From contig NZ_JAGPXN010000013.1 of NCBI RefSeq assembly GCF_018070575.1, positions 62,001-126,000 on the forward strand: 64,000 nucleotides of DNA. The letters run 5' to 3'. Source of the stretch: Micromonospora sp. C31 (GTDB lineage: Bacteria; Actinomycetota; Actinomycetes; Mycobacteriales; Micromonosporaceae). Position 1 is the stretch's first letter, and the number at the start of each line of letters is the position of its first letter. The notes beneath the pieces were generated by a model, which was not told where the DNA came from, ran no database searches, and saw only the letters and a list, made by a program, of their open reading frames with translations. Below are positions 35,861 through 44,393 of this stretch, piece by piece. Both the position numbers and the translations under genes were made by a program.

Positions 35861-36031
35861 TCACTCGTCGGTGTCGACGGGCACCATCTCGCCGTCGCGC
35901 TCCACGCGGGTCTCGCCCCGCTCGGCCGGCGGTGGCACCTGGGCCGTGGTCTTGCTCGGATCGTTGTCCGGATGCATCAGCACGGCGTCGGTCGACGCGG
36001 TCTTCTCCCTGCTCTCCTCAGGCTGCGACAT
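35861..36031 (-). CDS. Small acidic hydrophilic protein
   Basis: 56 residues from an ATG at 36031 with GAGGGGGA 4-5 bases upstream. Sequence is polar and lacks hydrophobic segments (MSQPEESREKTASTDAV, ERGETRVERDGEMVPVDTDE); probably disordered. No family recognised. A second protein of similar size and character is encoded at 37678-37869. Confidence 0.6.
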   Translation of the reverse strand: MSQPEESREKTASTDAVLMHPDNDPSKTTAQVPPPAERGETRVERDGEMVPVDTDE

Positions 36032-36234
36032 CGGCTCCCCCTCACGTCGGTCGTCCGACGATCTACCCGCCAGCGGCCCCGCCGACTCCTCCCGGCCGGG
36101 CCGGGTCGTCGGGCCAGCCGCTGACGACCCGGCCCGGTATCTGCGCCGCCGGGGCATATCAGCAGGTGACGGGCGGGATTAGCCGACCGGGCGGCGGGTA
36201 TGCCGCACCGCCCGACACGGTGGAAGGGGATCAG

Positions 36235-36870
36235 ATGTCCGAACGGCACACCGCACTGCGCTCGATGCACGATCTGGGCCTGGCGGCCTGGTTCGGAGGC
36301 TCCCTGATGGGAGCGTTCGGCGTCAACGGCGCGGCGGCACAGATGAACGACTCGACCCAGCGGTTGCCGATGGCCTCGGCCGGCTGGGCCCGGTGGACCC
36401 CGGTGAACGCCGCGGCGATCGGCGCCCACCTGGCGGGGGCCGTCGGGGAACTGGTGACGGAGAGCCCCCGGGTGGTCGCCCAGTCGGGGGTAGGCCGGGC
36501 CAGCACGCTGAAGACGGCGTTGACGGTCGGCGCGTTGGCCGTGACCGGCTACAGCCGGCTGCTCGGCATGAAGCTGGAGAAGGCCGGCGGGCCGGCGGTC
36601 GAGGGGGTCACCGAGCCGAACTCGCACACGCCGTCGAACGTGGCGTCCTGTCAGCGACAGATGCGGGCGCTGCAGTGGGCGATCCCGGCGCTGACCGGGG
36701 CGCTCATCGTGATGACCGCCTACATGGGCGAGCAGCAGAAGCCCGGCGAGGTGTTCCGGGGGATGCTCGGGCGGGTCGGCGGGATGCGCAAGGCGCCGAA
36801 GGGGATGGGCGCGCTCATGGCCATGAACGCGACCAGGCAGAAGCGGATGGCGAAGTCCGGCCGCTGCTGA
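36235..36870 (+). CDS. Conserved-looking membrane protein of unknown function
   Basis: 211 residues, ATG at 36235 with AAGGGGA upstream. Four probable membrane helices: about residues 15-33 (AAWFGGSLMGAFGVNGAA), 55-75, 95-112 (LKTALTVGALAVTGYSRLLG) and 148-168 (WAIPALTGALIVMTAYMGE). The loops and tail are basic. No named domain recognised. It converges on the DinB gene across a perfect palindrome. Confidence 0.75.
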   Translation: MSERHTALRSMHDLGLAAWFGGSLMGAFGVNGAAAQMNDSTQRLPMASAGWARWTPVNAAAIGAHLAGAVGELVTESPRVVAQSGVGRASTLKTALTVGALAVTGYSRLLGMKLEKAGGPAVEGVTEPNSHTPSNVASCQRQMRALQWAIPALTGALIVMTAYMGEQQKPGEVFRGMLGRVGGMRKAPKGMGALMAMNATRQKRMAKSGRC

Positions 36871-36932
36871 CCGGGGTGTCGCCGAGGGCGTCCCGCCGAC
36901 TCCTCGGCGGCGGGGCGCCGCTCCGCGTGCCG

Positions 36933-36958
36933 CCGCCCGCCGGAATTCCGGCGGGCGG
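36933..36958. terminator. Perfect palindrome between convergent genes
   Basis: A perfect 26-base palindrome (11-bp arms around AATT), extended outward by GTGCC/GGCAC. Likely a bidirectional terminator. Confidence 0.65.
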
Positions 36959-37064
36959 GGGCACGCCGACGCCGGGCCGCGGACCGGAGAAGACGCCGCG
37001 GGCCCGGGGCCGACGCTCGTGACCTGACGGGTTCGACCGGGTCGCCCGTCGCGTGCGCCGGCTG

Positions 37065-37592
37065 TCAGCCGCGTCCCGCGACGCGCAGCAGCCGGAGTTG
37101 ACCGATCTCGGCCGCGTTCTTCATCAGCTCCGTGTTGACCCAGGCGAGCATGTGCGCCACCGTGTGCCCGCCGTCGTCCTGCCAGGGGAACGACGCGATG
37201 CCGTCGAGGTCGGCGTCGGTGAGGCGGTCGAGTTGGCCGAGCCACTCGGCGCGCAGGCCCCGCAGCCAGGCGGTCGTCGGCTCGCCCGGGCCCGGCCATC
37301 CGACGTCGGTGCGTTGCCGGGGTGGGCGTCCACCGAGATGGTCCATGGCCACCGTCCACCACCAGCCGATGTGCCACGACAGCCAGCCGATCGTCGGGAC
37401 CGGCACGGGGTCGGGTTCGGTGTCGGCCCAGTCGGGGGTCCACCCGCCGGTGGCGCCGGGACGCATCGTCCAGCAGTGCGCCGTCGGTGCCCAGAGGAAG
37501 TCCGCCGCCTCGATGCGTTCGAGGTGGTATTCGAACAACGACCAGGTCAGGTCGAACTGCCAGCGCAGGAGCGCACGGGAGGTTGCCGCCAT
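37065..37592 (-). CDS. DinB-superfamily protein
   Basis: 175 residues from the ATG at 37592. RALLRWQFDLTWSLFEYHLE begins the four-helix bundle; metal-ligand candidates are His in LSWHIGWWWTVAMDHL and in GGHTVAHMLAWVNTELMKN. Rich in Trp. DinB-fold proteins include mycothiol- and bacillithiol-dependent transferases; actinomycetes use mycothiol, so that role is possible but not shown. A second, dissimilar DinB protein is encoded at 39071-39574. Confidence 0.78.
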   Translation of the reverse strand: MAATSRALLRWQFDLTWSLFEYHLERIEAADFLWAPTAHCWTMRPGATGGWTPDWADTEPDPVPVPTIGWLSWHIGWWWTVAMDHLGGRPPRQRTDVGWPGPGEPTTAWLRGLRAEWLGQLDRLTDADLDGIASFPWQDDGGHTVAHMLAWVNTELMKNAAEIGQLRLLRVAGRG

Positions 37593-37677
37593 CGCGCGAT
37601 CATGCCCTGAGCCGGCGGCCCGGTCGACGCAATAACGCCGACCGCCGGCACCGGCGGTCGGCGTGCACCGGGAGGGG

Positions 37678-37869
37678 TCAACCGCCGGCGGTGTCCTCCC
37701 CGGCGGTCTCGGCGGGGTCGGCCGCCACCGGGTGACCGGTGTCGTCCACCAGACCGGGCGCCATGCTCCCGCCGTGGGCCTCCTGCGCCTGCCGGGTCTC
37801 GCGCGCCGCCGCGTCCTGCGGTACGTCCGGCGTCGCGTCCCCGGTGTGCTCCGGCCGCCGCTCACCCAT
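37678..37869 (-). CDS. Small acidic hydrophilic protein
   Basis: 63 residues from an ATG at 37869 behind AAGGAGA. Polar, low-complexity (QDAAARETRQAQEAHGGS, ADPAETAGEDTAGG). No domain. Resembles the product of 35861-36031 in size and charge only. Confidence 0.6.
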   Translation of the reverse strand: MGERRPEHTGDATPDVPQDAAARETRQAQEAHGGSMAPGLVDDTGHPVAADPAETAGEDTAGG

Positions 37870-38018
37870 CACTGCGTCTCCTTCCGTCGCTCTCGCCCCG
37901 CCGGTACCCGGCCGGCCGGTGGGAAAACCTCCCGCCGACGATCCCCGTCCGGTGGCGGCCGGCCGGGCGGGACTCGCGGCCGGGCGATCCGTGCCGGGCG
38001 GCACGTGGCGCGGCGTGG

Positions 38019-38939
38019 TCAGGAGCGCGTACCGGCCCCCGCCCGCGCCGGGCGGCCCCGCCCCGCCGGCTGCACGCCCAGCAGCCCGGCGAGCCGCGCG
38101 GCGTCACGTTGGGCCTGGCCGGAGCAGCAGTTGTTGAACAGGGCGTGCAGCTCCCCCGCCTGCCCGGCCAGCTCGATGAGCAGCTCCGACCAGCGACGGA
38201 GTTCCTCGTCGCCGTACGCGTAGCGGAACTTCTCCTGCTTGTCGCCGGTCTCCCAGGCGGTGCTGTGCCCGTGGAACCGCACGACCGCCAGCTCCGCCGT
38301 GGCGAACAGGATGGGCGGCACCGAGGAGGGGTGCCCCTGCGGCATGTCGACGCAGACGAACGACAGCCCACGCTCCCGCAGGGACGCGAGCGTGTCCGGT
38401 GCCGCCGGGCCCTCGAACCAGGACCCGTGGCGCAGCTCGACGGCGACCCGCCAGGGCCGGCACCGCTCCGCCAGTTCGGCGATGCGCCGCTCGGCGGCGG
38501 CCCCCCGGGCCAGCCACGGCGGGAACTGGAGCAGGACCGCGCCGAGCCGGTCGGCCGCCGCGATCGGGTCCAGCGCCGCCCGGAACCGGTTCCACAACTC
38601 GTCGTACGCGGCCGCCGGGAGGTCCCGGCGGCGGACCCGGCTCGGGCCGCCGGCCGGGCGCAGGTCGCGGGGCAGCGCCGTCACCGGGGTCGGGTGGCCG
38701 GTGAAGAGGCTGAACGCCTTGACGTCGAAGGTGAAGCCCTCGGGCGTGGCGTCGACCCAGCCCTGCGTCGTCTCCGGCGCGGGGACCGCGTAGTAGGAGG
38801 TGTCCACCTCGACCAGCGGGAAGCGCCCGGCGTAGAAGTCGAGGCGGCCGGCCGGGGTGTTGGCCGCGCGGGGATACCAGCCCGAGCGCAGCAGCGTCTG
38901 GTCCGCCCAGGACGACGTGCCAACCTTGATCACACCCAT
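38019..38939 (-). CDS. DUF72 (YecE-family) protein
   Basis: 306 residues. MGVIKVGTSSWADQTLLRSG and WYPRAANTPAGRLDFYAGRF are the TIM-barrel opening of DUF72, then VEVDTSYYAVP, FDVKAFSLFTGH, LLQFPPWL, VAVELRHGSWF and VVRFHGHSTAWETGDKQEKF. The biochemical role of this widespread family is not established. The ATG at 38939 is divergent from the DinB gene at 39071. The C-terminal basic tail is species-specific. Confidence 0.87.
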   Translation of the reverse strand: MGVIKVGTSSWADQTLLRSGWYPRAANTPAGRLDFYAGRFPLVEVDTSYYAVPAPETTQGWVDATPEGFTFDVKAFSLFTGHPTPVTALPRDLRPAGGPSRVRRRDLPAAAYDELWNRFRAALDPIAAADRLGAVLLQFPPWLARGAAAERRIAELAERCRPWRVAVELRHGSWFEGPAAPDTLASLRERGLSFVCVDMPQGHPSSVPPILFATAELAVVRFHGHSTAWETGDKQEKFRYAYGDEELRRWSELLIELAGQAGELHALFNNCCSGQAQRDAARLAGLLGVQPAGRGRPARAGAGTRS

Positions 38940-39070
38940 GTGATCAGTGCACCCCGGACGGGACGGAACGGCAACCGGTGGCGGAAACCCGGCGTTCGGG
39001 ACCCGGTTCGCTGTCGGTGGGCGGCTCTACCCTGGGCCGCGTCCGAAGGAGCCCAGAAGGGAGCGTGGCG

Positions 39071-39574
39071 ATGACCACGACCGATCAGTTGACCGGCGAG
39101 CGAGCCGACCTGGTGGAGGCGCTGCGCCTGCATCGAGGTTTCCTGCGGCAGACCGTCGCGGGGCTGACCGACGAGCAGGCCGCCGCCCGCAGCACCGTCA
39201 GCGAGCTGTGTCCCGGTGGCCTGATCAAGCACGTCACGCAGGTGGAGCAGCGGTGGATGCGGTTCGTCGTCGGCGGCGCCGAGGCGATGACCAGCGAGCC
39301 GCTCGACTGGGCGGGCCAGTTCCGCATGCACGCGGGCGAGACGCTGGAGGGGCTGCTCGCCGACTACGCCCGGGTGGCCGCCGCGACCGACGAACTGGTC
39401 GGCACCGTCGACCTGGACGCCACCCACCCGCTGCCGCAGGCCCCCTGGTTCGAGCCCGGCGCGAGCTGGTCGACCCGCCGCGTCCTGCTGCACCTCGTCG
39501 CCGAGACGTCCCAGCACGCCGGGCACGCCGACATCCTGCGCGAGGCGATCGACGGCGCCAAGACGATGGGCTGA
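39071..39574 (+). CDS. DinB/DUF664-family protein
   Basis: 167 residues. ATG at 39071 behind AAGGGAG. LVEALRLHRGFLRQTVAGL opens the bundle; the metal-binding triad is likely His in GGLIKHVTQVEQRW and the H-x3-H of ETSQHAGHADILREA. Family members are metal-dependent thiol transferases or of unknown role. Followed by the tandem repeat and inverted repeat at 39596-39655. Confidence 0.83.
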   Translation: MTTTDQLTGERADLVEALRLHRGFLRQTVAGLTDEQAAARSTVSELCPGGLIKHVTQVEQRWMRFVVGGAEAMTSEPLDWAGQFRMHAGETLEGLLADYARVAAATDELVGTVDLDATHPLPQAPWFEPGASWSTRRVLLHLVAETSQHAGHADILREAIDGAKTMG

Positions 39575-39595
39575 GCCGCGACCCGGTCCCCACCC

Positions 39596-39639
39596 CCGCG
39601 TTTGTCGAAGGTCACATTCCGCGTTTGTCGAAGGTCACA
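39596..39639. repeat. Two identical 21-base direct repeats
   Basis: CCGCGTTTGTCGAAGGTCAC plus A occurs at 39596-39616 and 39619-39639 (period 23). An overlapping inverted repeat GTCACAC/GTGTGAC (39634-39640 and 39649-39655) follows. The pair sits 50-93 bases before the next gene, so it is a candidate regulator or sigma-factor site. Confidence 0.6.
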
Positions 39640-39688
39640 CTGCGCCCCGTGTGACGACCCGGCGGCCCGTGGCGCTGAGGGACACGAG

Positions 39689-40600
39689 ATGAAAGCACAC
39701 CGGATGGACCAGGAAACCGTCGAGCGGCTGCTCGGCGGTCCGGTCCTCGACCCGCAGGACGGGCCGCGTCCCGTCGCGTCGCTGCTGACCGCGGTCCGCG
39801 CCGCGCCCCACGCCCGCGAGCTGGCCGGGGAGGAGGCCGCCGTACGGGCCTACCGGCTGGCCCGGGCGGGGAGCCCTCAGGGTCTGCCGGAGCCGCGCCG
39901 CCGCGCCCTCGCGGGGTTCGGCGTCCGCGCCGCGCTGGCCGGTGCCGCTCTCGCGCTGACCGGCGGGGTGGCCCTCGCCGCCACCGGGGGGTCGCTGCCC
40001 CACCCGCTGCGGGCTCCGGCACCCACCAGCGCCGCTCCCGCGCCTGCCCCCGGCAGGGACGCCTCCCCCACGGCGATTCCCGACCCGCCCTCCGCCCCGA
40101 CGCGCGGGGTGGACGGCGGACCGGAACCGGACGCGGCCGTGCGGGAGTCCTGCCGGGCGTACCGGGCCGACGCAGCCGGCGGTTCGCTCGACGCCGCCGC
40201 CTTCGCCGACCTGGTCCACGCCGCCGGTGGCCGCGGGGAGGTGGCCGGCTACTGCGAGCGGGTGCTGGCCGACGCGCCGCCGAGCCCCGCGCCGCGGGGC
40301 AGCCGGTCCGGCCGGCCCGGCGTCGACCCGTCCGGCCCGCCGGGAGCGGAACCGACCGGGCGACCCGGAGTCGACCCGACGACCCGCCCGGGCGCGGAGC
40401 CGACGGCCCGCCCGGGAGCCGGCCCCACGGCCCGCCCGGGAGCCGACCCCACGGCCCGCCCGGCAGCCGAGCCGACGAACCGCCCGGGTACGGAGCCGAC
40501 CGGCCGGCGGTCGGGGCCGCCCACGGTGTCGCCGTCGGAGGCGGTCGCGCGAACGGCCCGCCCCGAGCCCGTCGTCGGCCGCGTGCCGTCGCCCGGGTGA
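39689..40600 (+). CDS. Membrane-anchored protein with Pro/Thr-rich octapeptide repeats
   Basis: 303 residues from an ATG at 39689 behind GAGGGAC. Residues 1-70 are a soluble helical head (MDQETVERLLGGPVLDP), then one membrane helix (VRAALAGAALALTGGVALA, about 85-105). Outside, a Pro/Ala linker and a short conserved-looking helix region with two Cys (ESCRAYRADA, VAGYCERVL) follow, then eight RPG-x-x-PT-x repeats. The head-helix-exterior layout is that of anti-sigma-like proteins, but no sigma factor gene adjoins and no zinc anti-sigma motif is seen. Function unknown. Confidence 0.7.
   Translation: MKAHRMDQETVERLLGGPVLDPQDGPRPVASLLTAVRAAPHARELAGEEAAVRAYRLARAGSPQGLPEPRRRALAGFGVRAALAGAALALTGGVALAATGGSLPHPLRAPAPTSAAPAPAPGRDASPTAIPDPPSAPTRGVDGGPEPDAAVRESCRAYRADAAGGSLDAAAFADLVHAAGGRGEVAGYCERVLADAPPSPAPRGSRSGRPGVDPSGPPGAEPTGRPGVDPTTRPGAEPTARPGAGPTARPGADPTARPAAEPTNRPGTEPTGRRSGPPTVSPSEAVARTARPEPVVGRVPSPG
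40307..40498 (+). repeat. Eight 24-base coding tandem repeats
   Basis: Eight in-frame units encode variants of TARPGADP. The central units are near-identical in DNA, so copy number probably varies by slippage. Confidence 0.8.
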
Positions 40601-40790
40601 CCTCGGCGCGGGGTGGCTGGCAGCTTCGCCCCGCCGAGTCCGCGGCTCGACGCGTGGCGACCGGGGCCCGGGCCGCCGGGGCGCCGCTCACCCGCACGGG
40701 GTGAACCGGCCCGCCGCAGGGAGCCGTTTGGTCGACCGCTGAACGGGCAGCCGGAAGTCGGACCGGAAGCGGGAGAACAGGAGGCGTCCC

Positions 40791-41837
40791 ATGCGTGCAC
40801 TGCGGTTGCCGGGCTGGAAGTCGGAGCCCGAACTGGTCGAGGTCGACGAGCCGGCCCCCGGCCCGGGTCAGGTGGTGGTGAAGATCGGCGGTGCCGGAGC
40901 GTGCCACTCCGACCTGCACCTGATGCACGACTTCGAGGCAGGCGCGGTGCCCTGGAACCCGCCGTTCACCCTCGGCCACGAGAACGCCGGCTGGGTGCAC
41001 GCGCTCGGCGACGGGGTGACCGGGTTGACGGTGGGCCAGCCGGTGGCCGTGTACGGGCCATGGGGCTGCGGCACCTGTGCCCGCTGCCGGGTGGGCGTCG
41101 ACCCGTACTGCGAGAACGTCGCCGAGGCGCCGGTGCCCGGCGGGGGCGGTGGCCTCGGCCTGGACGGCGGCATGGCCGACCACATGCTGGTGCCGCAGGC
41201 CCGGCAGGTCGTGCCGCTGCCCGACGGGCTCGACCCGGTGCTGGCCGCGCCGCTGACCGACGCGGGGCTCACCCCGTACCACGCGATCCGCCGTTCCTCA
41301 GCGAAGCTCGGCCCGACCAGCACCGCCGTGGTGATCGGCGTGGGCGGGCTCGGGCATGTCGGCGTACAGATCCTCAAGGCCACCACGGCGGCCCGGGTGA
41401 TCGCGGTGGACACCCGCGAGGAGGCGCTGAAGCTCGGCGAGGAGTGCGGCGCCGACCTCACGATGCTCTCCGGCGAGGGCACCGCCGAGGAGATCCGCCA
41501 GGCCACCGGCGGCCGGGGCGCCGACGTGGTCCTGGACTTCGTCGGCGCCGACGCCACCCTCGCGCTCGGTGCCGCCGCCGTCCGCACCCTCGGCGACCTC
41601 ACCATCGTCGGCATCGGCGGCGGCACCCTGCCGGTGAGCTTCTTCTCGGTGCCGTACGAGGTGAGCATCCAGACCACGTACTGGGGCAGCCGGCCGGAAC
41701 TCATCGAGGTGCTCGAACTGGGCGCCCGGGGTCTGGTGAAGCCGAAGGCCAGCACCTTCTCGCTGGACGAGGCGGTCGTCGCGTACCGGAAGATGGCCGA
41801 CGGCACGCTGGAGGGCCGGGCCGTCGTCGTGCCGTGA
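40791..41837 (+). CDS. Zinc-dependent NAD(P) alcohol dehydrogenase (MDR family)
   Basis: 348 residues. ATG behind AGGAGG. Catalytic zinc: Cys in GAGACHSDLH and GHENAGWV (His-Glu). Structural zinc: CGTCARCRVGVDPYC. Rossmann motif VVIGVGGLGHVGVQIL (about 180), with an acidic residue in AVDTREEAL that favours NAD. It should oxidise alcohols or reduce aldehydes; the substrate is not evident. Single gene, unrelated to the flanking genes. Confidence 0.9.
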   Translation: MRALRLPGWKSEPELVEVDEPAPGPGQVVVKIGGAGACHSDLHLMHDFEAGAVPWNPPFTLGHENAGWVHALGDGVTGLTVGQPVAVYGPWGCGTCARCRVGVDPYCENVAEAPVPGGGGGLGLDGGMADHMLVPQARQVVPLPDGLDPVLAAPLTDAGLTPYHAIRRSSAKLGPTSTAVVIGVGGLGHVGVQILKATTAARVIAVDTREEALKLGEECGADLTMLSGEGTAEEIRQATGGRGADVVLDFVGADATLALGAAAVRTLGDLTIVGIGGGTLPVSFFSVPYEVSIQTTYWGSRPELIEVLELGARGLVKPKASTFSLDEAVVAYRKMADGTLEGRAVVVP

Positions 41838-41849
41838 CCACCGCGCCCC

Positions 41850-41855
41850 TAGAGT
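41850..41855 (+). promoter_or_regulatory. -10 element for leaderless RNA-ligase-family gene
   Basis: TAGAGT 6 bases before the GTG at 41862. Confidence 0.4.
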
Positions 41856-41861
41856 GATCAT

Positions 41862-42377
41862 GTGGTCGCGGCGCTGGAGCTCTACCTGGACACCGACGCC
41901 ACCCGGCGGATCCGGGTGCTCTGGGACGCGCTGGAGTCCGAGGGCGTGCAGAGCATGCGGTCGCTGCTGGAGCAGCGCCACCGGCCGCACGTCTCGCTCG
42001 CCGTCGCGCCCCGCTTCGATCCGGAGCGGGTCGCGGCGGCGCTGCGCGGGACGGTGGTGGCCGCGCCGCTGCGGCTGAGTTTCGCGCACGCCGGGCAGTT
42101 CGTCGGCCGGGTGCTGTGGCTGGGCCCGACCCCCACCGTCGAACTGCTGGCGCACCACGCGCGGGTGCACGGCCGGCTGGCCGAGGCGGGCGTTCCGCTG
42201 GTCGAGCACTACCAGCCGGGGCGTTGGGTGCCGCACTGCACGCTGTCGATGCGGGTGCCGAACGCCCTGATGGCCGCCGCCGTACGCCGCTGCCTGGAGG
42301 TGCTGCCGCTGGAGGCGACCGTGGTCGGCGCGGCCCTCACCGACCATGCCCGGGGCATCTCCCACCCGCTGCCGTAG
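41862..42377 (+). CDS. 2'-5' RNA ligase/cyclic phosphodiesterase superfamily protein
   Basis: 171 residues. The two H-x-T/S motifs of the 2H phosphoesterase fold are HVSLAV (about residue 47) and HCTLSM (about 127), placed symmetrically. Family members hydrolyse or ligate 2',3'-cyclic phosphate or 2'-5' RNA bonds; the true substrate is unknown. Starts at GTG, leaderless. Confidence 0.83.
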   Translation: MVAALELYLDTDATRRIRVLWDALESEGVQSMRSLLEQRHRPHVSLAVAPRFDPERVAAALRGTVVAAPLRLSFAHAGQFVGRVLWLGPTPTVELLAHHARVHGRLAEAGVPLVEHYQPGRWVPHCTLSMRVPNALMAAAVRRCLEVLPLEATVVGAALTDHARGISHPLP

Positions 42378-42513
42378 CCGGGTTGCCCCGATGCCGCCGA
42401 CGCCGTCGCCGTCGGTGGCACCCGCACGGGCCGGACCGACCGGCCGCTTGTCCGCGTCATGCCCGGGGGTGGATCCTGTAGGGAATCGACAGAGACGAAT
42501 CCATGGAGGTTCG

Positions 42514-43380
42514 ATGCGTCGTCTCCCGCCCGCTCTGCTCCTGCTCGCCGCGCTGCTGCTCGGCCTGCCGGCGCCCGTCCACGCCGCCACCGCCCACGCC
42601 GCCACCGCCCACGCCGATGCCGCCCACGCGGCGGCCACGCTGGCACAGGTCCGTACCGCCGGCACCGCCTGGGGCCTCGACCCCGCCACCGGCCGGATGA
42701 CCCTGACCGTCGACGACACCGTCTCCGCCCGTGACGTGGCCGCGCTGCGGGCGACCGCCGCCCGGGCCGGCGCGGTGCTCCGGCACGAGCCGGGTGAGCT
42801 GCGCCTGCTCATCGCCGGCGGGCAGCCGATCTACGGCGGCGGCGCGCGGTGTTCCCTCGGCGCCAACGTCCGCAGCGGCAGAACCTACTACTTCGTCACC
42901 GCCGGCCACTGCACCGCCGCAGCCGCCACGTGGTACGCCGACAGCGGGCGGACCATCGTCCTCGGCACCCGGGCGGGCAGCAGCTTCCCCGGCAACGACT
43001 ACGGGCTGGTCCGCTACACGAGCCGGGTCGCCCATCCCAGCGCCGTGTACACCTACCCCGGCCTGCTCACCATCAACGGCGCCGGCAACGCCCACATCGG
43101 CCAGACGGTCTGTCGCAGCGGTTCCACGACCGGGGTGCGCTGCGGCACGGTCACCGGCCTCAACGTGACCGTGAACTTCGCCGGCGGCGCCGTATTCGGC
43201 CTGATCAGGACCAACATCTGCGCCGAGCCGGGCGACAGCGGCGGGCCGCTCTACGTCCCCGGCACCGGCGTCGTCCTCGGCATCCTCTCCGGTGGCAGTG
43301 GCAACTGCACCACCGGCGGCACCACCTACTACCAGCCGATCACCGAGATCCTGGCCGCGTACGGCCTGACCATCCCCTGA
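42514..43380 (+). CDS. Secreted S1-family serine protease (streptogrisin-like)
   Basis: 288 residues. ATG at 42514 behind GGAGG. Signal peptide to about residue 24. The short pro-region contains Ala/His-rich repeats (ATAHAATAHADAAHAA). The catalytic triad is His in FVTAGHCTAA, Asp in GNDYGLVRY and Ser in GDSGGPLYV; paired Cys (ARCS and GHC, VCRS and VRCG, ICAE and NCTT) match the streptogrisin/alpha-lytic pattern. The pro-domain is shorter than usual. A second S1 protease with a lectin tail is encoded at 53958-55511. Confidence 0.9.
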   Translation: MRRLPPALLLLAALLLGLPAPVHAATAHAATAHADAAHAAATLAQVRTAGTAWGLDPATGRMTLTVDDTVSARDVAALRATAARAGAVLRHEPGELRLLIAGGQPIYGGGARCSLGANVRSGRTYYFVTAGHCTAAAATWYADSGRTIVLGTRAGSSFPGNDYGLVRYTSRVAHPSAVYTYPGLLTINGAGNAHIGQTVCRSGSTTGVRCGTVTGLNVTVNFAGGAVFGLIRTNICAEPGDSGGPLYVPGTGVVLGILSGGSGNCTTGGTTYYQPITEILAAYGLTIP

Positions 43381-43389
43381 GCCGACCAC

Positions 43390-43428
43390 GTGCCCGGTCC
43401 GGCCCGCGCGACGGGCCGGGCCGGGCAC
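43390..43428. terminator. Bidirectional hairpin between convergent genes
   Basis: 17-bp stem with one G-T wobble and a 5-base loop, between the protease and ABC permease gene ends. Confidence 0.65.
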
Positions 43429-43435
43429 GGCGGAT

Positions 43436-44356
43436 TCAGCCCTTGCGGCCGGAGGTGGCGATGCCCTCGACGAAGTGCCGCTGGGCGAGGAAGAACAGCA
43501 CCAGCATCGGCACGGTCGCGATGACGCTGCCCGCGAGCACGACCTCCCACTGCTGCTCGCCGCCGTAGCCGAAGCGGTCCAGCACCACCTTGAGCCCGCG
43601 CGGAAGGGTGTACAGCTCCTCGTCGCGCAGGTAGATCAGCGGCTTCATCAGGTCGGTCCAGCTCGCCTTGAACTCGAAGACGAACGCCACCAGCAGGGCG
43701 GGACGGATCAGCGGGAAGGCCAGCTTCCAGAACAGCTGCGGGTAGCTCGCCCCGTCGACCCGGGCCGCCTCGAAGTACTCCCGGGGCAGCGAGAGCAGGA
43801 ACTGCCGCAGCAGGAAGATGTAGAACGCCGAGCCGAACAGGTTGCCCGCCCACAGCGGCACCTGGGTGCCGGTCAGCCGCAGTTCCGTCCAGATCAGGTA
43901 CGTCGGGATCATGGTCACCGCGAACGGCAGCATCATCGTCGCGAGCACCAGGCCGAACAGCAGGTCGCGCCCCGGGAACCGGAAGTACGCGAAGCCGAAC
44001 GCCACCCATGCGCTGGACAGCGTCACCGCGAGCGCCGCCGCCGTGCCGACCACCACGCTGTTGAGCAGCCAGGTGACCATCGGCACCGCCTGCCACGCGT
44101 CGGCGTAGTTCTCCGGCGCGAACGGGGTGGGCAGGAACCCGCCGGAGAAGACGTACTCGCGGGGTCGCAGCGAGGCACCGATCAGCCAGACGAACGGCAG
44201 CATGAACACCACGGCGACGCCGACGAGGGCGACCACGAACAGCACCCGCTGCCAGAGCGGGCGCCTGCTCTGCTCAACCGCCGTCCGGCGGTCGGCGCCG
44301 CCCGGCGCGGTCGCGGGTACGGGGGCGGCGACGGCCCGCTCGACCGTGGCCGTCAC
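43436..44356 (-). CDS. Sugar ABC importer permease (MalG-like)
   Basis: 306 residues. Six membrane helices from about residue 36; the EAA loop EYFEAARVDGASYPQLFWKL (about 200-219) docks the ATPase. A GTG at 44356 is behind GAGGGGGA. Third gene of the operon after the binding protein and the MalF-like permease, 37 bases apart from the latter. Imports an unknown carbohydrate. Confidence 0.88.
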   Translation of the reverse strand: MTATVERAVAAPVPATAPGGADRRTAVEQSRRPLWQRVLFVVALVGVAVVFMLPFVWLIGASLRPREYVFSGGFLPTPFAPENYADAWQAVPMVTWLLNSVVVGTAAALAVTLSSAWVAFGFAYFRFPGRDLLFGLVLATMMLPFAVTMIPTYLIWTELRLTGTQVPLWAGNLFGSAFYIFLLRQFLLSLPREYFEAARVDGASYPQLFWKLAFPLIRPALLVAFVFEFKASWTDLMKPLIYLRDEELYTLPRGLKVVLDRFGYGGEQQWEVVLAGSVIATVPMLVLFFLAQRHFVEGIATSGRKG

Positions 44357-44393
44357 GACCGGTCCCCCTCGGCCCGCCGGCTGCTGTCTCCCG

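Noticed and set aside
36235..36870. Longer start for the membrane protein at 35932
   Set aside because: The upstream extension is antisense to the small acidic protein gene, and the ATG at 36235 has a good ribosome site.
39596..39655. IS or transposon end
   Set aside because: Repeats are short and tandem; no transposase gene or matching second end is nearby.
40307..40498. CRISPR array
   Set aside because: Regular 24-base units without spacers, in frame within a protein gene.
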